A stretch of DNA of 64,000 nucleotides, from positions 62,001 through 126,000 of the forward strand of contig JAZQQY010000009.1 in assembly GCA_045629285.1 (NCBI GenBank), written 5' to 3'. The notes beneath the pieces are model-generated. The model had not been told where the DNA came from, searched no databases, and saw only the letters and a list, made by a program, of their open reading frames with translations. Below, in pieces: positions 1 to 7,840 of the stretch (position 1 is its first letter; each line of letters opens with the position of its first letter). The DNA comes from UBA1723 sp045629285 (GTDB lineage: Bacteria > Bacteroidota > Bacteroidia > Bacteroidales > Paludibacteraceae). Position numbers and translations under genes: made by a program.

Positions 1-8
1 GTAGTTGA

Positions 9-49
9 CATAGTCGGAGTGTTTGGGACATTCCGGCTATGGCTTTTTT
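9..49 (+). terminator. Rho-independent terminator of a gene left of the window
   Basis: A 13-bp stem (9-21 with 29-41, with G-T pairs) closes a 7-nt loop and is followed by a six-T run at 44-49. It would end a plus-strand gene lying before base 1. Confidence 0.75.
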
Positions 50-137
50 AAGTAAGACGTAAGATGTGAGTTTTTGCAAATTAGTGTAGTAATTTTGCAA
101 GAATCGGAACAAATGCGGTTTTTGACGATGAAAAAGC

Positions 138-145
138 TAACTTTG
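138..145 (+). promoter_or_regulatory. -7 box of the ThiD-AraC gene
   Basis: TAACTTTG matches the Bacteroidetes TAnnTTTG box. Its last base is only 5 nt before the ATG at 151, so the transcript would be leaderless or nearly so. A second match, TAATTTTG, lies at 90-97 and would give a normal leader; the sequence does not show which one is used. Confidence 0.5.
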
Positions 146-150
146 CAGAT

Positions 151-1065
151 ATGAATGCAATCTTGACAATCACAGGTTCGGATAGTGCCGGAGGAGCTGG
201 AATACAGGCTGACATCAAGACGATAACATCTCTTGGTGGCAAGGCTCTTTCTGTCGTCACCACTCTTACAATGCAGAACACACTCGGCATCCAGGATTTC
301 TATGATATCCCGGCTGAGATTGTTGAGCGTCAGATAGATGCTGTGGCTGAGGATATCACTCCATCCGTGTTCAAGGTTGGTCTGGTGCGCAATATCTACA
401 CTCTTGAGGCTATTGTCCGTTGCATCTTACGCTATAAGCCGCAGTGGGTGTTGTTCTCGCCGGTTGTCTACTCTAGTTGCGACGAGGTGTTGATGAGCGA
501 TGAACTTGTAGATAGAATCCAGAAAACACTTGTGCCGTTGTGCAATGCTTTGGTGGTAAGAGAGAGAGACAGCGATCGATTCAATGCATCCAGAATAATA
601 GTTGCCGACAATAGTCACGGTCGATGCAACGAGTTGTGTTCTACTATTGCCACTCTTCTTTGTCAGGATATGTCGTTGGATGATGCGGAGAAGAAGGCCA
701 GATATATGATGCCGGCAGAGGTAAACGCAGAGATGTCTGGTAGATGCATGAATCTTTACAACAGTTTTGTGAAGATGCAGGAGGAGGAATGCAAAAATAG
801 CCGTGATGTCAATTATTATGCCGCTCAGCTTAATGTCTCCCCACGTTATTTGTCGCAGGTGACTAAGAGAGTAGCGTCGCAATCGCCTAAATCCATTATC
901 GATGCTACGCTGTTAATCAAGATAAAGAATCTGCTAAAGACAGATAAAACCATTCAGGAGATTGCCTATCAGTTGGAATTTTCTTCGCAGGCTCATCTCT
1001 CCAACTTTTTCAAGCGATTTACCGGTTCATCGCCGTCGGATTATAGAAAACTTCCGTACATGTAG
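151..1065 (+). CDS. ThiD-like domain fused to AraC-type DNA-binding domain; probable transcriptional regulator
   Basis: Residues 1-190 resemble hydroxymethylpyrimidine (phosphate) kinase ThiD. Residues 218-301 are a full AraC/XylS double helix-turn-helix, ending in the typical region around SQAHLSNFFKRFTG. The pyrimidine-binding N-terminal motif GSDSAGGAGIQADIK (9-23) is intact. The C-terminal half of the kinase fold is damaged: the HGTGCT anion-hole/catalytic motif reads HGRCNE (156-161), and about 45 residues normally lying between the LLP strand and that motif are missing. I infer a ligand-sensing pseudo-kinase that reads a pyrimidine or other ThiD-type ligand and controls transcription, not an enzyme. 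No thiamine gene is adjacent. It stands alone between two terminators. Start ATG at 151 fits the ThiD N-terminus. Fold assignment is firm; ligand and targets are unknown. Confidence 0.85.
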   Translation: MNAILTITGSDSAGGAGIQADIKTITSLGGKALSVVTTLTMQNTLGIQDFYDIPAEIVERQIDAVAEDITPSVFKVGLVRNIYTLEAIVRCILRYKPQWVLFSPVVYSSCDEVLMSDELVDRIQKTLVPLCNALVVRERDSDRFNASRIIVADNSHGRCNELCSTIATLLCQDMSLDDAEKKARYMMPAEVNAEMSGRCMNLYNSFVKMQEEECKNSRDVNYYAAQLNVSPRYLSQVTKRVASQSPKSIIDATLLIKIKNLLKTDKTIQEIAYQLEFSSQAHLSNFFKRFTGSSPSDYRKLPYM

Positions 1066-1109
1066 TTTTTGTACGGAGAATGATGTGTTAATATCTAAAA
1101 TGTTGTGAT

Positions 1110-1140
1110 GGAGAATCAGATTTCTGGTTCTCCTTTTTTT
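1110..1140 (+). terminator. Terminator after the ThiD-AraC gene
   Basis: Stem GGAGAATCA / TGGTTCTCC (one T-G pair), 6-nt loop, then seven Ts at 1134-1140. It overlaps the ORF extension upstream of vsr, which argues that the real vsr start is the ATG at 1177. Confidence 0.8.
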
Positions 1141-1168
1141 GCAGATTTGCCTCTGCATATTAACTTTG
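1138..1168 (+). promoter_or_regulatory. Promoter of vsr
   Basis: TTTG at 1138-1141 is separated by 19 nt from a perfect TAnnTTTG box, TAACTTTG, at 1161-1168. The start codon at 1177 is 8 nt beyond the box, so a leaderless or very short-leader mRNA is predicted. Confidence 0.65.
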
Positions 1169-1176
1169 TGGGCATA

Positions 1177-1734
1177 ATGGTAGACAAATTCACACCGGAA
1201 CAACGTCACAGATGCATGTCGCACATCAGGGCCAAGGACACGAAGCCTGAGATGATTGTGCGCAAATGGTTGTGGGCGGAAGGCTTCAGGTACAGGCTCT
1301 ATGTGAAGGGATTGCCTGGCTCTCCGGATATTGTGATGAGGCAATACAAGACTGTGATTTTCATCAACGGTTGTTATTGGCACGGTCATGATGTGACTTT
1401 CAGTGAAGACGGAAAAGATATAGTTGCCGATAGCAAGTGTTGTAAGATTCCTAAGTCGAACCGTGATTTTTGGGTGCAGAAAATCACTCGTAATGTGGAG
1501 CGTGATTATATCAATTTGATGAGATACAAGAGAGCTGGTTGGCATGTGCTGACTGTCTGGGAGTGTCAACTGCGCGGAAGAGAACGTCAACAGCAGACGT
1601 TGATGGCATTGTCGCAAAAAGTCAATTCCATCATTTTAGAATCCTACCGTCGACCTAACGCATATAAATTTGAGCCTGAGGAGCAAATGCCTTTGGTGGC
1701 GGAAGAACCTTTTACTTACGAAAAGAAGCAATAA
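1177..1734 (+). CDS. vsr: Very short patch repair endonuclease
   Basis: Vsr nicks 5' of the T in T:G mismatches arising from 5-methylcytosine deamination. The 185-aa protein aligns along its length with the family: LPGSPDIV with Asp51 (the catalytic Asp position of E. coli Vsr), GCYWHGHD with the active-site and zinc-binding His/Cys, FWVQKITRNVERD, and VWECQLRGRE. Compared with typical members there is an insertion of about 16 residues between WHGHD and the CCKIPKSN segment, placing extra acidic residues beside the zinc site. The ATG at 1177 is chosen because the family begins at this MVDKFTPEQR position and because a terminator and promoter lie just upstream. No cytosine methyltransferase is present anywhere in the window, so the gene is an orphan here; vsr is usually next to one. 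Confidence 0.92.
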   Translation: MVDKFTPEQRHRCMSHIRAKDTKPEMIVRKWLWAEGFRYRLYVKGLPGSPDIVMRQYKTVIFINGCYWHGHDVTFSEDGKDIVADSKCCKIPKSNRDFWVQKITRNVERDYINLMRYKRAGWHVLTVWECQLRGRERQQQTLMALSQKVNSIILESYRRPNAYKFEPEEQMPLVAEEPFTYEKKQ

Positions 1735-1746
1735 ATTTAAAAATAC

Positions 1747-2592
1747 ATGAAAAATACATTAATGGCAATTACTGCAGCTTTGTCGCTTGCAGGATGTGGA
1801 AATCAGCAAAGTAATAATGCGACAGTTGATGAGACTCCAGCGTCGACTTCAAAATCTCTAGTCATCTATTATTCTCAGACTCACGTTACTGAGCAGGTAG
1901 CAAAACTTATCGCTGAATCGACAGGCGCAACTTTGGATTCTATCGTTGCGGTTGAGCCATATTCAGGAACATTCGAGGAGACAGTCGAGCGTTGCAAGAA
2001 GGAGATGGAGAGCGGCGTTGCGCCTGCAGTTAAGCCGACAAATGTTGATGTGGCGGCATTCGACACTATCTATCTTGGATTCCCTGTTTGGTGCGGAATC
2101 GCAGCACAGCCGGTAGGAGGTTGGTTGAAGACAGTCGACCTATCAGGAAAGACAATCGTTCCTTTCTGTACGTTCGGAAGCGGTGGTTTGGAGACAAGTA
2201 CTGCTGAGATAAGGAAGGCTGCCCCAAATGCTAAGTTTATAGAGGGGTATGGTGTGCGTACAATCCGTGTCGCAAAGGCCGCAGAGGAAGTCAACGAGTT
2301 CCTAATCCGCAGAGGAATCAAGGCAGGTGAGCTTCCGGCAGAGGCCCCATTCGCTGAGAAAAGAGCTTTGAACGACGAAGAGAAGGGTATTTTCGATGCT
2401 GCTTGCGGCGACTATCCTTTCCCACTTGGCACACCAGTGTTGGTCAGCAGTAGAGCTGTTGAGAACGGCACAGAATATCGTTTCATCACAGACAGCAAAG
2501 ATGCAAATGGTAATCCTGCTCAGGCAGAGGTATTTGTGATCGTGAGCAACGAGGATGGTGCCGGACCTGAGTTTACAAAGGTTGTAAGATAA
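1747..2592 (+). CDS. Flavodoxin-like lipoprotein
   Basis: The N-terminus (MKNTLMAITAALSLAGCG) is a lipoprotein signal peptide with lipobox LAGC, so the protein should be exported and lipid-anchored. Residues of about 38-190 form a flavodoxin fold: SLVIYYSQTHVTEQVAK is the FMN phosphate loop, followed by FDTIYLGFPVWCGIAAQP and FCTFGSGGLE around the isoalloxazine site. This type (Flavodoxin_4) is common in Bacteroidales as a secreted oxidoreductase of unknown partner. A C-terminal region of about 70 residues after the flavodoxin domain is unassigned. It starts 12 nt after vsr and may share its transcript. Confidence 0.85.
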   Translation: MKNTLMAITAALSLAGCGNQQSNNATVDETPASTSKSLVIYYSQTHVTEQVAKLIAESTGATLDSIVAVEPYSGTFEETVERCKKEMESGVAPAVKPTNVDVAAFDTIYLGFPVWCGIAAQPVGGWLKTVDLSGKTIVPFCTFGSGGLETSTAEIRKAAPNAKFIEGYGVRTIRVAKAAEEVNEFLIRRGIKAGELPAEAPFAEKRALNDEEKGIFDAACGDYPFPLGTPVLVSSRAVENGTEYRFITDSKDANGNPAQAEVFVIVSNEDGAGPEFTKVVR

Positions 2593-2597
2593 TATTT

Positions 2598-2625
2598 GTA
2601 GAGACGGTGTGCACACCGTCTCTAC
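2598..2625. repeat. Perfect 28-bp palindrome of the GTAGAGACG family
   Basis: Two 14-nt arms, GTAGAGACGGTGTG and its reverse complement, meet without a loop. The same GTAGAGACG...CGTCTCTAC ends recur near 41479-41550 and at 58809-58838, marking a dispersed intergenic REP-like repeat. No T-run follows, so it is not an obvious terminator. Confidence 0.85.
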
Positions 2626-2644
2626 GATAAATTCAAATATAACA

Positions 2645-3337
2645 ATGAAAAGAGTATTGGAGTTTCTTCAGAACCTTGCTGCCAACAACAACAAGATCTG
2701 GTTTGATGCCCATAAAGACGAGTATCTTGCGGCAAAACAGGTGTTTGAGGAGTTCACAGAGCAGCTTATTGCCAAGGTTGAGGCTTTTGACCCGACAATC
2801 AAAGGATTGACGGTGAAGGATTGCACATATCGTATCTATCGCGACGTGAGATTCAGCAAAGATAAGAGCCCTTATAAGACGCACATGGGCTGCTACATCT
2901 GCCGTGGAGGAAAGAAATCCGGATTCAGCGGCTATTACTTCCACGTCGCTACAGAACAGAGCGACGTCTATCCTTGTGGTCACATGATTGCCGTTGGCGA
3001 CTATTGCATCGATCCAAAGGCGTTGAAGATTCTTCGTGAGGATATTGTCGACGGTGGGGGCGACTTCGAGCAGATACTTAATACTCAGGTAGATCCAGGT
3101 TTCCATCTCGATAAGACATTCCAACTTAAGCGTCCGCCTAAGGGTTATGACGACAACACTCCATATATCGACTTGGTGAAGTATAAGGTTTATTGCTTGT
3201 GTGCAGAACCGTCGACAGAAGAAATCCTTTCTCCTTCGTTGGTAGACAATGTGGCGGAGAAATTCAAGTCGACAAAACCATTCCTCGACTACATCAATCG
3301 TGCGATTGAGTACGTGAAGGAAGGAAATGAGGATTGA
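2645..3337 (+). CDS. DUF2461 family protein
   Basis: A 230-aa cytoplasmic protein of the DUF2461 (TIGR02453) family, whose biochemical role is unknown. Family signatures are the N-terminal LEFLQNLAANNNKIWFDAHK, the central YRIYRDVRFSKDKSPYKTH block, and GYYFHV. The ATG at 2645 is chosen because the upstream extension would run through the palindrome at 2598-2625 and has no family similarity. Confidence 0.85.
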   Translation: MKRVLEFLQNLAANNNKIWFDAHKDEYLAAKQVFEEFTEQLIAKVEAFDPTIKGLTVKDCTYRIYRDVRFSKDKSPYKTHMGCYICRGGKKSGFSGYYFHVATEQSDVYPCGHMIAVGDYCIDPKALKILREDIVDGGGDFEQILNTQVDPGFHLDKTFQLKRPPKGYDDNTPYIDLVKYKVYCLCAEPSTEEILSPSLVDNVAEKFKSTKPFLDYINRAIEYVKEGNED

Positions 3338-3696
3338 TGAAATTTATAAGGAGAAGCGGAAGTTTTAGTGGAAGGAACATTTACGGAATACAAATATTGG
3401 TAACAGCCATAATATTTTTTAATTCATTCCTTAGGAAAATGTGATAAGAGTTGCAGTTTCTCCTTAGAAGAATGTGATTCTAACCCATGCTCAAATAATT
3501 TTTTAATTTGGACAATTGCGTAATAATTAGGATAAAACAGTCAAATGCAGTTAACAAAAGTTAGTTTTTACGCTTAACTATTTGAATTGTCTGAAACTGC
3601 ATTATTTTCGTCGGCGGAAAACTTAAAACTCAGTTTAAATGAAGTAAGGCGCTAATTATTGCGTCGCTACGAAAAGAAAACTTTATTACTATACTC
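3338..3696. other. 359-bp intergenic region
   Basis: No gene is seen. It is AT-rich and holds a two-copy direct repeat at 3429-3494. The only reading frame through that repeat is a short fragment without a start. No TAnnTTTG box could be placed confidently before the gene at 3697. Confidence 0.5.
3429..3494. repeat. Two-copy direct repeat with 33-bp period
   Basis: CCTTAGGAAAATGTGAT at 3429-3445 and CCTTAGAAGAATGTGAT at 3462-3478 are spaced exactly 33 bp. The pitch equals that of the arrays at 18680-18938, although the sequences differ apart from a shared GTGAT end when those arrays are read on the minus strand. Confidence 0.6.
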
Positions 3697-5478
3697 ATGA
3701 AAAAACTTATTTACTCAATTCTGAGTTCGGCACTTTTTGTGTCGGCAGCACATGCGGATATGCAATATGTGAATGTTGGTGGTCAGAACCGTCAGTTCTA
3801 TGTACATGCTCCAAGCGGACTTTCGGAGAATCGTCCGATGGTGATTTCTTGTCACGGTATGGATCAGGACATTCCTTACCAGCGTAACCAAGCTAAGTGG
3901 GAACAGATCGCCGACACTGCCAATTTCCTTGTCGTTTATCCTGGTGGTGGAACAGGTTTCTCTACTTGGGATATCAGCGGTGATAAGGATGCTAATTTTA
4001 TCCTTGCTATCATTGACGAGATGTACAAGAAGTACAATATCGATAAATCCCGTGTTTACATGTCGGGATTCTCGATGGGAGGAATGCTTACTTACCATTT
4101 GATGAGTAAATTGTCCGATAAATTGGCAGCATTCGCCCCTGTTTCAGGGCATTTGATGGGTGGCGGCTCTTTCAACAGTACTCGTCCACTTCCCCTTATC
4201 CACGTACATGGAACTAGCGACAGCGTCGTTCCATACGATGGCTCGTCCGATTATGTGACTGGTTGGGCAAAGAAGAACGGTTGTAACATGACTCCTGTCA
4301 CAACTCAATATACAAATGGTTTTCCTAACGCCAAGAAGGAGGTCTGGACTGGCGGTGAATGTGAGACGGAGGTTGTCCGCATTTCATTCAGTGGCCGTGA
4401 TCATGAGCACAACAACAGTGGTGCGCTTCACACAAGCCAGGAGATCTGGAATTTCGTAAAAAACTACTCTCTTGAGTGTGGAAAGGTTGGCTCTAGCGGC
4501 ATCAGTTTCTCTTCTCCATCAGCAAGCGGAAAGTATTCTGATGGTGATATCCTTCCTGTCAGTGTGAAGGTTGGAGGAAAGGTTGAGGCTAAGAAGATTG
4601 TTGTCAGTGTCGACGGTGAAGAGTTGGCTACACTTAACGGAGAACCTTGGTCGACAGAGTGGACAGCCGTTTCGGGCGACCATAAGTTTAAGGCTGTCGC
4701 TACTATGGCTGATGGTTCAGAGATGGAAGTTGAAGCAAAGATCAATGTGAATGTTCCTCAGACTCCATACGGAGGAAAAGCAGTTGTTTTGCCTGAGACT
4801 ATTGAGGCTGAAAACTATGACGAGGGTGGAAATGGATTCGCATACTTTGATTCAGACGACAAGAACGAAGGCAAAGAGTATAGAAATGATGGTGTAGATG
4901 TTGTCGACAATAAGAACGGCGGCTACGCAGTCGGATATACAAACTCAGGAGAGTGGCTTGAGTATACGGTTGAAGTGTTGAAGGATGCAGAGTTTGGAAT
5001 TGAGGGTTCAGCATCTAACGGAAGCAGCAATTTTGAATTTGATGTGTTGTGCGACGGAAAGAAGTTGACAACATTGTCAGGTTCTAAGACTGCCGACTGG
5101 GATACTTATACAGCCGTAGCATCAAAATCTAAAGTTTCATTGACAAAAGGTAAGCACGTAATCAAGGTGCTGTTCAATACAGATTATACAAATCTTGATT
5201 TCTTGACATTCACAGGAGAGAAGGTTGATCCTACAAGCGTAGAGAACATCTTTGATGCGAAGTCAGTCGAGATTTATCCTAACCCGGCTCGCAACGAGTT
5301 CATGGTTCAGTCGCCGTCGCCAATTAGAAGCGTCAAGGTGATGACTATGAGTGGAGTAGTGGTGGCTGTATCAGAAGCGTCGACAGTGAATGTGTCCTAC
5401 ATGTCGACAGGAAGCTATCTTGTTGAAATTACAACAGACGAAGCTATTGTAGTTAAGAAAGTGATGGTAATTAGATAA
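3697..5478 (+). CDS. Secreted CE1/PHB-depolymerase-type esterase with CBM6-like and T9SS domains
   Basis: Signal peptide 1-20. Residues of about 22-255 form an alpha/beta-hydrolase of the LpqC/feruloyl-acetyl esterase type: GFSMGG with nucleophile Ser126, Asp in HVHGTSDSVVPY, and a His in the SGRDHEH region. Then come an Ig-like segment (about 265-350), a CBM6-like carbohydrate-binding module (about 360-505, starting at LPETIEAENYD), and a T9SS type A C-terminal domain (EIYPNPARNEF onward, ending KKVMVIR). The protein should cross the outer membrane by the type IX system and remove acyl groups (acetyl or feruloyl) from plant polysaccharide such as xylan; the exact substrate is inferred from family. 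It is a single gene followed by a strong terminator. Confidence 0.85.
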   Translation: MKKLIYSILSSALFVSAAHADMQYVNVGGQNRQFYVHAPSGLSENRPMVISCHGMDQDIPYQRNQAKWEQIADTANFLVVYPGGGTGFSTWDISGDKDANFILAIIDEMYKKYNIDKSRVYMSGFSMGGMLTYHLMSKLSDKLAAFAPVSGHLMGGGSFNSTRPLPLIHVHGTSDSVVPYDGSSDYVTGWAKKNGCNMTPVTTQYTNGFPNAKKEVWTGGECETEVVRISFSGRDHEHNNSGALHTSQEIWNFVKNYSLECGKVGSSGISFSSPSASGKYSDGDILPVSVKVGGKVEAKKIVVSVDGEELATLNGEPWSTEWTAVSGDHKFKAVATMADGSEMEVEAKINVNVPQTPYGGKAVVLPETIEAENYDEGGNGFAYFDSDDKNEGKEYRNDGVDVVDNKNGGYAVGYTNSGEWLEYTVEVLKDAEFGIEGSASNGSSNFEFDVLCDGKKLTTLSGSKTADWDTYTAVASKSKVSLTKGKHVIKVLFNTDYTNLDFLTFTGEKVDPTSVENIFDAKSVEIYPNPARNEFMVQSPSPIRSVKVMTMSGVVVAVSEASTVNVSYMSTGSYLVEITTDEAIVVKKVMVIR

Positions 5479-5501
5479 GTTTAGTTTGATTTACTAATTT
5501 T

Positions 5502-5535
5502 AGCTTGCCCTATTAGTCCGGGGCAAGCTTTTTTA
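5502..5535 (+). terminator. Terminator after the esterase gene
   Basis: Perfect 9-bp stem AGCTTGCCC / GGGCAAGCT with a 10-nt loop, followed by a T-run. Confidence 0.9.
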
Positions 5536-5566
5536 TTTTTGCACATCATCTCCAAATTAAATCCCT

Positions 5567-5574
5567 TATATTTG
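5567..5574 (+). promoter_or_regulatory. -7 box for the C_GCAxxG_C_C gene
   Basis: TATATTTG matches TAnnTTTG, 21 nt before the ATG at 5596. A TTTG at 5538-5541 lies upstream, with a longer spacer than usual (25 nt). Confidence 0.5.
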
Positions 5575-5595
5575 TACTCAATAATTTGAGTGGAT

Positions 5596-6060
5596 ATGAA
5601 TTACGAAGATAGAATAAACAGAGCTGTAGAACTATTCAACAGTGGATTCAACTGTTCTCAATCGGTTGTTGCTGCCTTTGCCGACATGTACGGATTCACG
5701 GAGGAACAGGCTTTGAGGATGTCGGCATCGTTCGGCGGAGGAATAGGACGTATGAGAGAGACGTGTGGAGCTGCATGTGGAATGTTCATACTTGCCGGAC
5801 TGGAATGTGGACAAACAGATCCTAAGGACGCTGCTGCAAAGTCGTTCAACTACAAAGTGGTGCAGGAGATGGCAGCAAAGTTCAAAGAGCAGAACGGATC
5901 ATTGAAATGTGCCGATTTATTGGGTCAGTTGAAGGAAAAGAAGATGACTCACGTGGCAGAAGCCCGTACTGCAGAATACTATGCAAAGCGTCCGTGCCCG
6001 AGAATGGTGGAGTGTGCGGCTAGAATTTGGGCAGAGAAGTTGAATGAGTTGAGAGGGTAA
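5596..6060 (+). CDS. C_GCAxxG_C_C family redox protein
   Basis: A small cysteine-rich cytoplasmic protein of the C_GCAxxG_C_C family (PF09719), seen mostly in anaerobes and thought to be redox-active. Signature residues are FNCSQSVV, GGGIGRMRETCGAACG with the GCAxxG-like core, a further Cys in SLKCADLL, and CPRMVECAAR near the C-terminus. An in-frame GTG lies two codons upstream (5590), but the ATG at 5596 gives the usual MNYEDRINRAVELF start. It has its own promoter and converges on the CotH-like gene. Confidence 0.88.
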   Translation: MNYEDRINRAVELFNSGFNCSQSVVAAFADMYGFTEEQALRMSASFGGGIGRMRETCGAACGMFILAGLECGQTDPKDAAAKSFNYKVVQEMAAKFKEQNGSLKCADLLGQLKEKKMTHVAEARTAEYYAKRPCPRMVECAARIWAEKLNELRG

Positions 6061-6115
6061 ATGAAAAATGGCGAACACGTTTGTGCTCGCCATTCTTATA
6101 TTTTGATCAGAGTCG

Positions 6116-7588
6116 TTATCTGACAATGAATTTCTTACCTCCCTTAATGTATATTCCCCTTTGAGGGTTGATGACTTTGACACCTAACAGATTAAAGATA
6201 GTCTCGTCGTCAGGCTCATTTGCATAGATGTTTATTACAGCGTCGTCCTCCTCATATACGTCGGCATCAGTCACATTGAAGAATGTATCCATTGCAATAT
6301 GACGATTTGCATACCAATCAATTATGTATTCGATTTCTTTGGCAAGATCCGTCACGTAGCATGGTTTGTTCTTTTGTGTATCCCAGTAGCTGCAGTAACG
6401 TTCCCATGCACCAGAGTTGATGAACAAGTCGCGATAGTTATACAGTTTGCTTTTTAGTGAGTCTACCGACAACGCACCCTTTCTACCTTTAATCCAAGCT
6501 TTGCGAAGAGCTGTCTTGTATTCAGGCATATTGTTGCAAATGTCGAACGGGATAGGCTTTGTGGATGCTTTTTGAATGTCAGCTGGAGTCCAGTTGAAAT
6601 AATTGCCGTCGTAGTACTTGCCGTCGTAAGCTCCTCCGAGTGAAGAGTCCATATCCCATGGAGTGTAAACAAAACGTTTTTTGTCGCCATCTGCAGCAAC
6701 GTTGCGGGCAGATATAATTGAGTTTTTGTTGCCCCAGTTGTCGCCGATGCTAAGTGCTGTTATGAATATTTGATATTCGGCAAGTTGGTTAAGGTAGAAA
6801 TGTTCAGATATCCATTTAGTATCTTTTCTGTAGACATAGGCATCTTCAAGTGCCTTCCATGCCTTCAGACCTGCATATTCTTCTGGTTCTGCAAGCTCCC
6901 ATGCGTCGTGGTAGTTGATGACATGAGCGACGCTGTCTTCGGAAAAACAGACAGAATTCTGGTTGGCGATGTCGTTAGTTCCATGTTTGTATATTACACC
7001 ATGAATAGTGACTATGCCGTCTTCGTTGACCTCAGATTTCTTTAGATTAAGCAATTTGCGGTTGATTCGGTCTGTCATACAATAGATTCCCGTGTATTTG
7101 TTGTTGATGTATACTTCTACAAATCTCCCTTCTGTACCGTTTCTCGAATCATACTTTGTCTCGTATGGCAATTTTGAGAAATCATTCCATAGGTCGAAAC
7201 ATACGCGGTTGCGCATACCGATTCTGTCGATAGCCATGGCGTCGAGAATCCAAGACGATATTGAACGCATTCCTAGCAGTGCAGAATCTTTTTCTACATT
7301 GTTCTCATCCCTGAGCTTCATGTTGAATGAAGGCTTCATAGTGTATTTTTGTGCTGTCGCTCCACGAGTCTTAAACTTGGCGTTCATCTCCACTACGGAA
7401 TTGTTGGTGTCTGTAAGTTTCATCTTGCCTAATACATATTCTTTAGGAATGATGACGCTATGTCCTGAATTCTCAAATGACACTTCCAGAACCGGAAGGG
7501 CAGCTGTTTTTTTTGTTGAATCGTCAGCCATGGCATTTGATGCAAACAACAGTGGGAGAAAAAGTAAGATTCTTTTTAGAATATTCAT
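6116..7588 (-). CDS. Secreted CotH-kinase-like protein with T9SS-type C-terminus
   Basis: Signal peptide at 1-21. The body (about 65-420) is a CotH kinase-like domain (PF08757): the KTRGATAQKYTMKPSFNMKL motif, LDAMAIDRIGMRNRVCFDLW, RFVEVYINNKYTGIYCMTDRI, and YTPWDMDSSLGGAYDG, which carries the DMDSS-type metal/catalytic motif. Spore-coat CotH phosphorylates proteins; bacterial secreted members outside spore formers are uncharacterised. The last 30 residues (IFNLLGVKVINPQRGIYIKGGKKFIVR region) match the short C-terminal sorting signals common on Bacteroidales secreted proteins. A double palindrome at 7629-7668 lies upstream and could be an operator. Confidence 0.85.
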   Translation of the reverse strand: MNILKRILLFLPLLFASNAMADDSTKKTAALPVLEVSFENSGHSVIIPKEYVLGKMKLTDTNNSVVEMNAKFKTRGATAQKYTMKPSFNMKLRDENNVEKDSALLGMRSISSWILDAMAIDRIGMRNRVCFDLWNDFSKLPYETKYDSRNGTEGRFVEVYINNKYTGIYCMTDRINRKLLNLKKSEVNEDGIVTIHGVIYKHGTNDIANQNSVCFSEDSVAHVINYHDAWELAEPEEYAGLKAWKALEDAYVYRKDTKWISEHFYLNQLAEYQIFITALSIGDNWGNKNSIISARNVAADGDKKRFVYTPWDMDSSLGGAYDGKYYDGNYFNWTPADIQKASTKPIPFDICNNMPEYKTALRKAWIKGRKGALSVDSLKSKLYNYRDLFINSGAWERYCSYWDTQKNKPCYVTDLAKEIEYIIDWYANRHIAMDTFFNVTDADVYEEDDAVINIYANEPDDETIFNLLGVKVINPQRGIYIKGGKKFIVR

Positions 7589-7628
7589 GATGTTTTGTAT
7601 GTATCGGACTAAATGTATTAGGTAGATA

Positions 7629-7668
7629 AAGGATCCTTACGTCAATTTTTTATGCAAAAGGATCCTTA
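7629..7668. promoter_or_regulatory. Pair of identical AAGGATCCTTA sites upstream of the CotH-like gene
   Basis: AAGGATCCTTA occurs at 7629-7639 and again at 7658-7668. Each contains the perfect 10-bp palindrome AAGGATCCTT, and the starts are 29 bp apart. They lie 41-80 bp before the CotH-like start codon, where a dimeric regulator could bind. No regulator can be assigned. Confidence 0.5.
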
Positions 7669-7684
7669 TGATTGCATAAACAAT

Positions 7685-7702
7685 GACATGCAAACGCATG
7701 TC
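7685..7702. other. Short hairpin GACATGC-AAAC-GCATGTC
   Basis: Perfect 7-bp arms with a 4-nt loop in the spacer between the CotH-like gene and cysK. No T-run follows on either strand, so a protein-binding site is as likely as an RNA hairpin. Confidence 0.4.
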
Positions 7703-7770
7703 GTTCTGCAAAATTATATGTTTAGAGGTTCTTTTCAAAATAAAAAAAGAAATATATGTTTGTCCTAATG

Positions 7771-7805
7771 TAAAAGAGGATGTGCCAGTCCTGGTACATC
7801 CCCTC
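7771..7805 (-). terminator. Terminator of the metY-GNAT-cysK operon
   Basis: On the minus strand a GAGGGGATGTACCA / TGGCACATCCTC stem (small bulge) is followed by four Ts, about 35 nt after the cysK stop. Confidence 0.75.
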
Positions 7806-7840
7806 AATTGATGATATTATAGCGAAAACTTTATAAATTC

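Noticed and set aside
427..1617. Minus-strand ORFs opposite the ThiD-AraC and vsr genes
   Set aside because: Shadows of well-supported plus-strand genes, without family features of their own.
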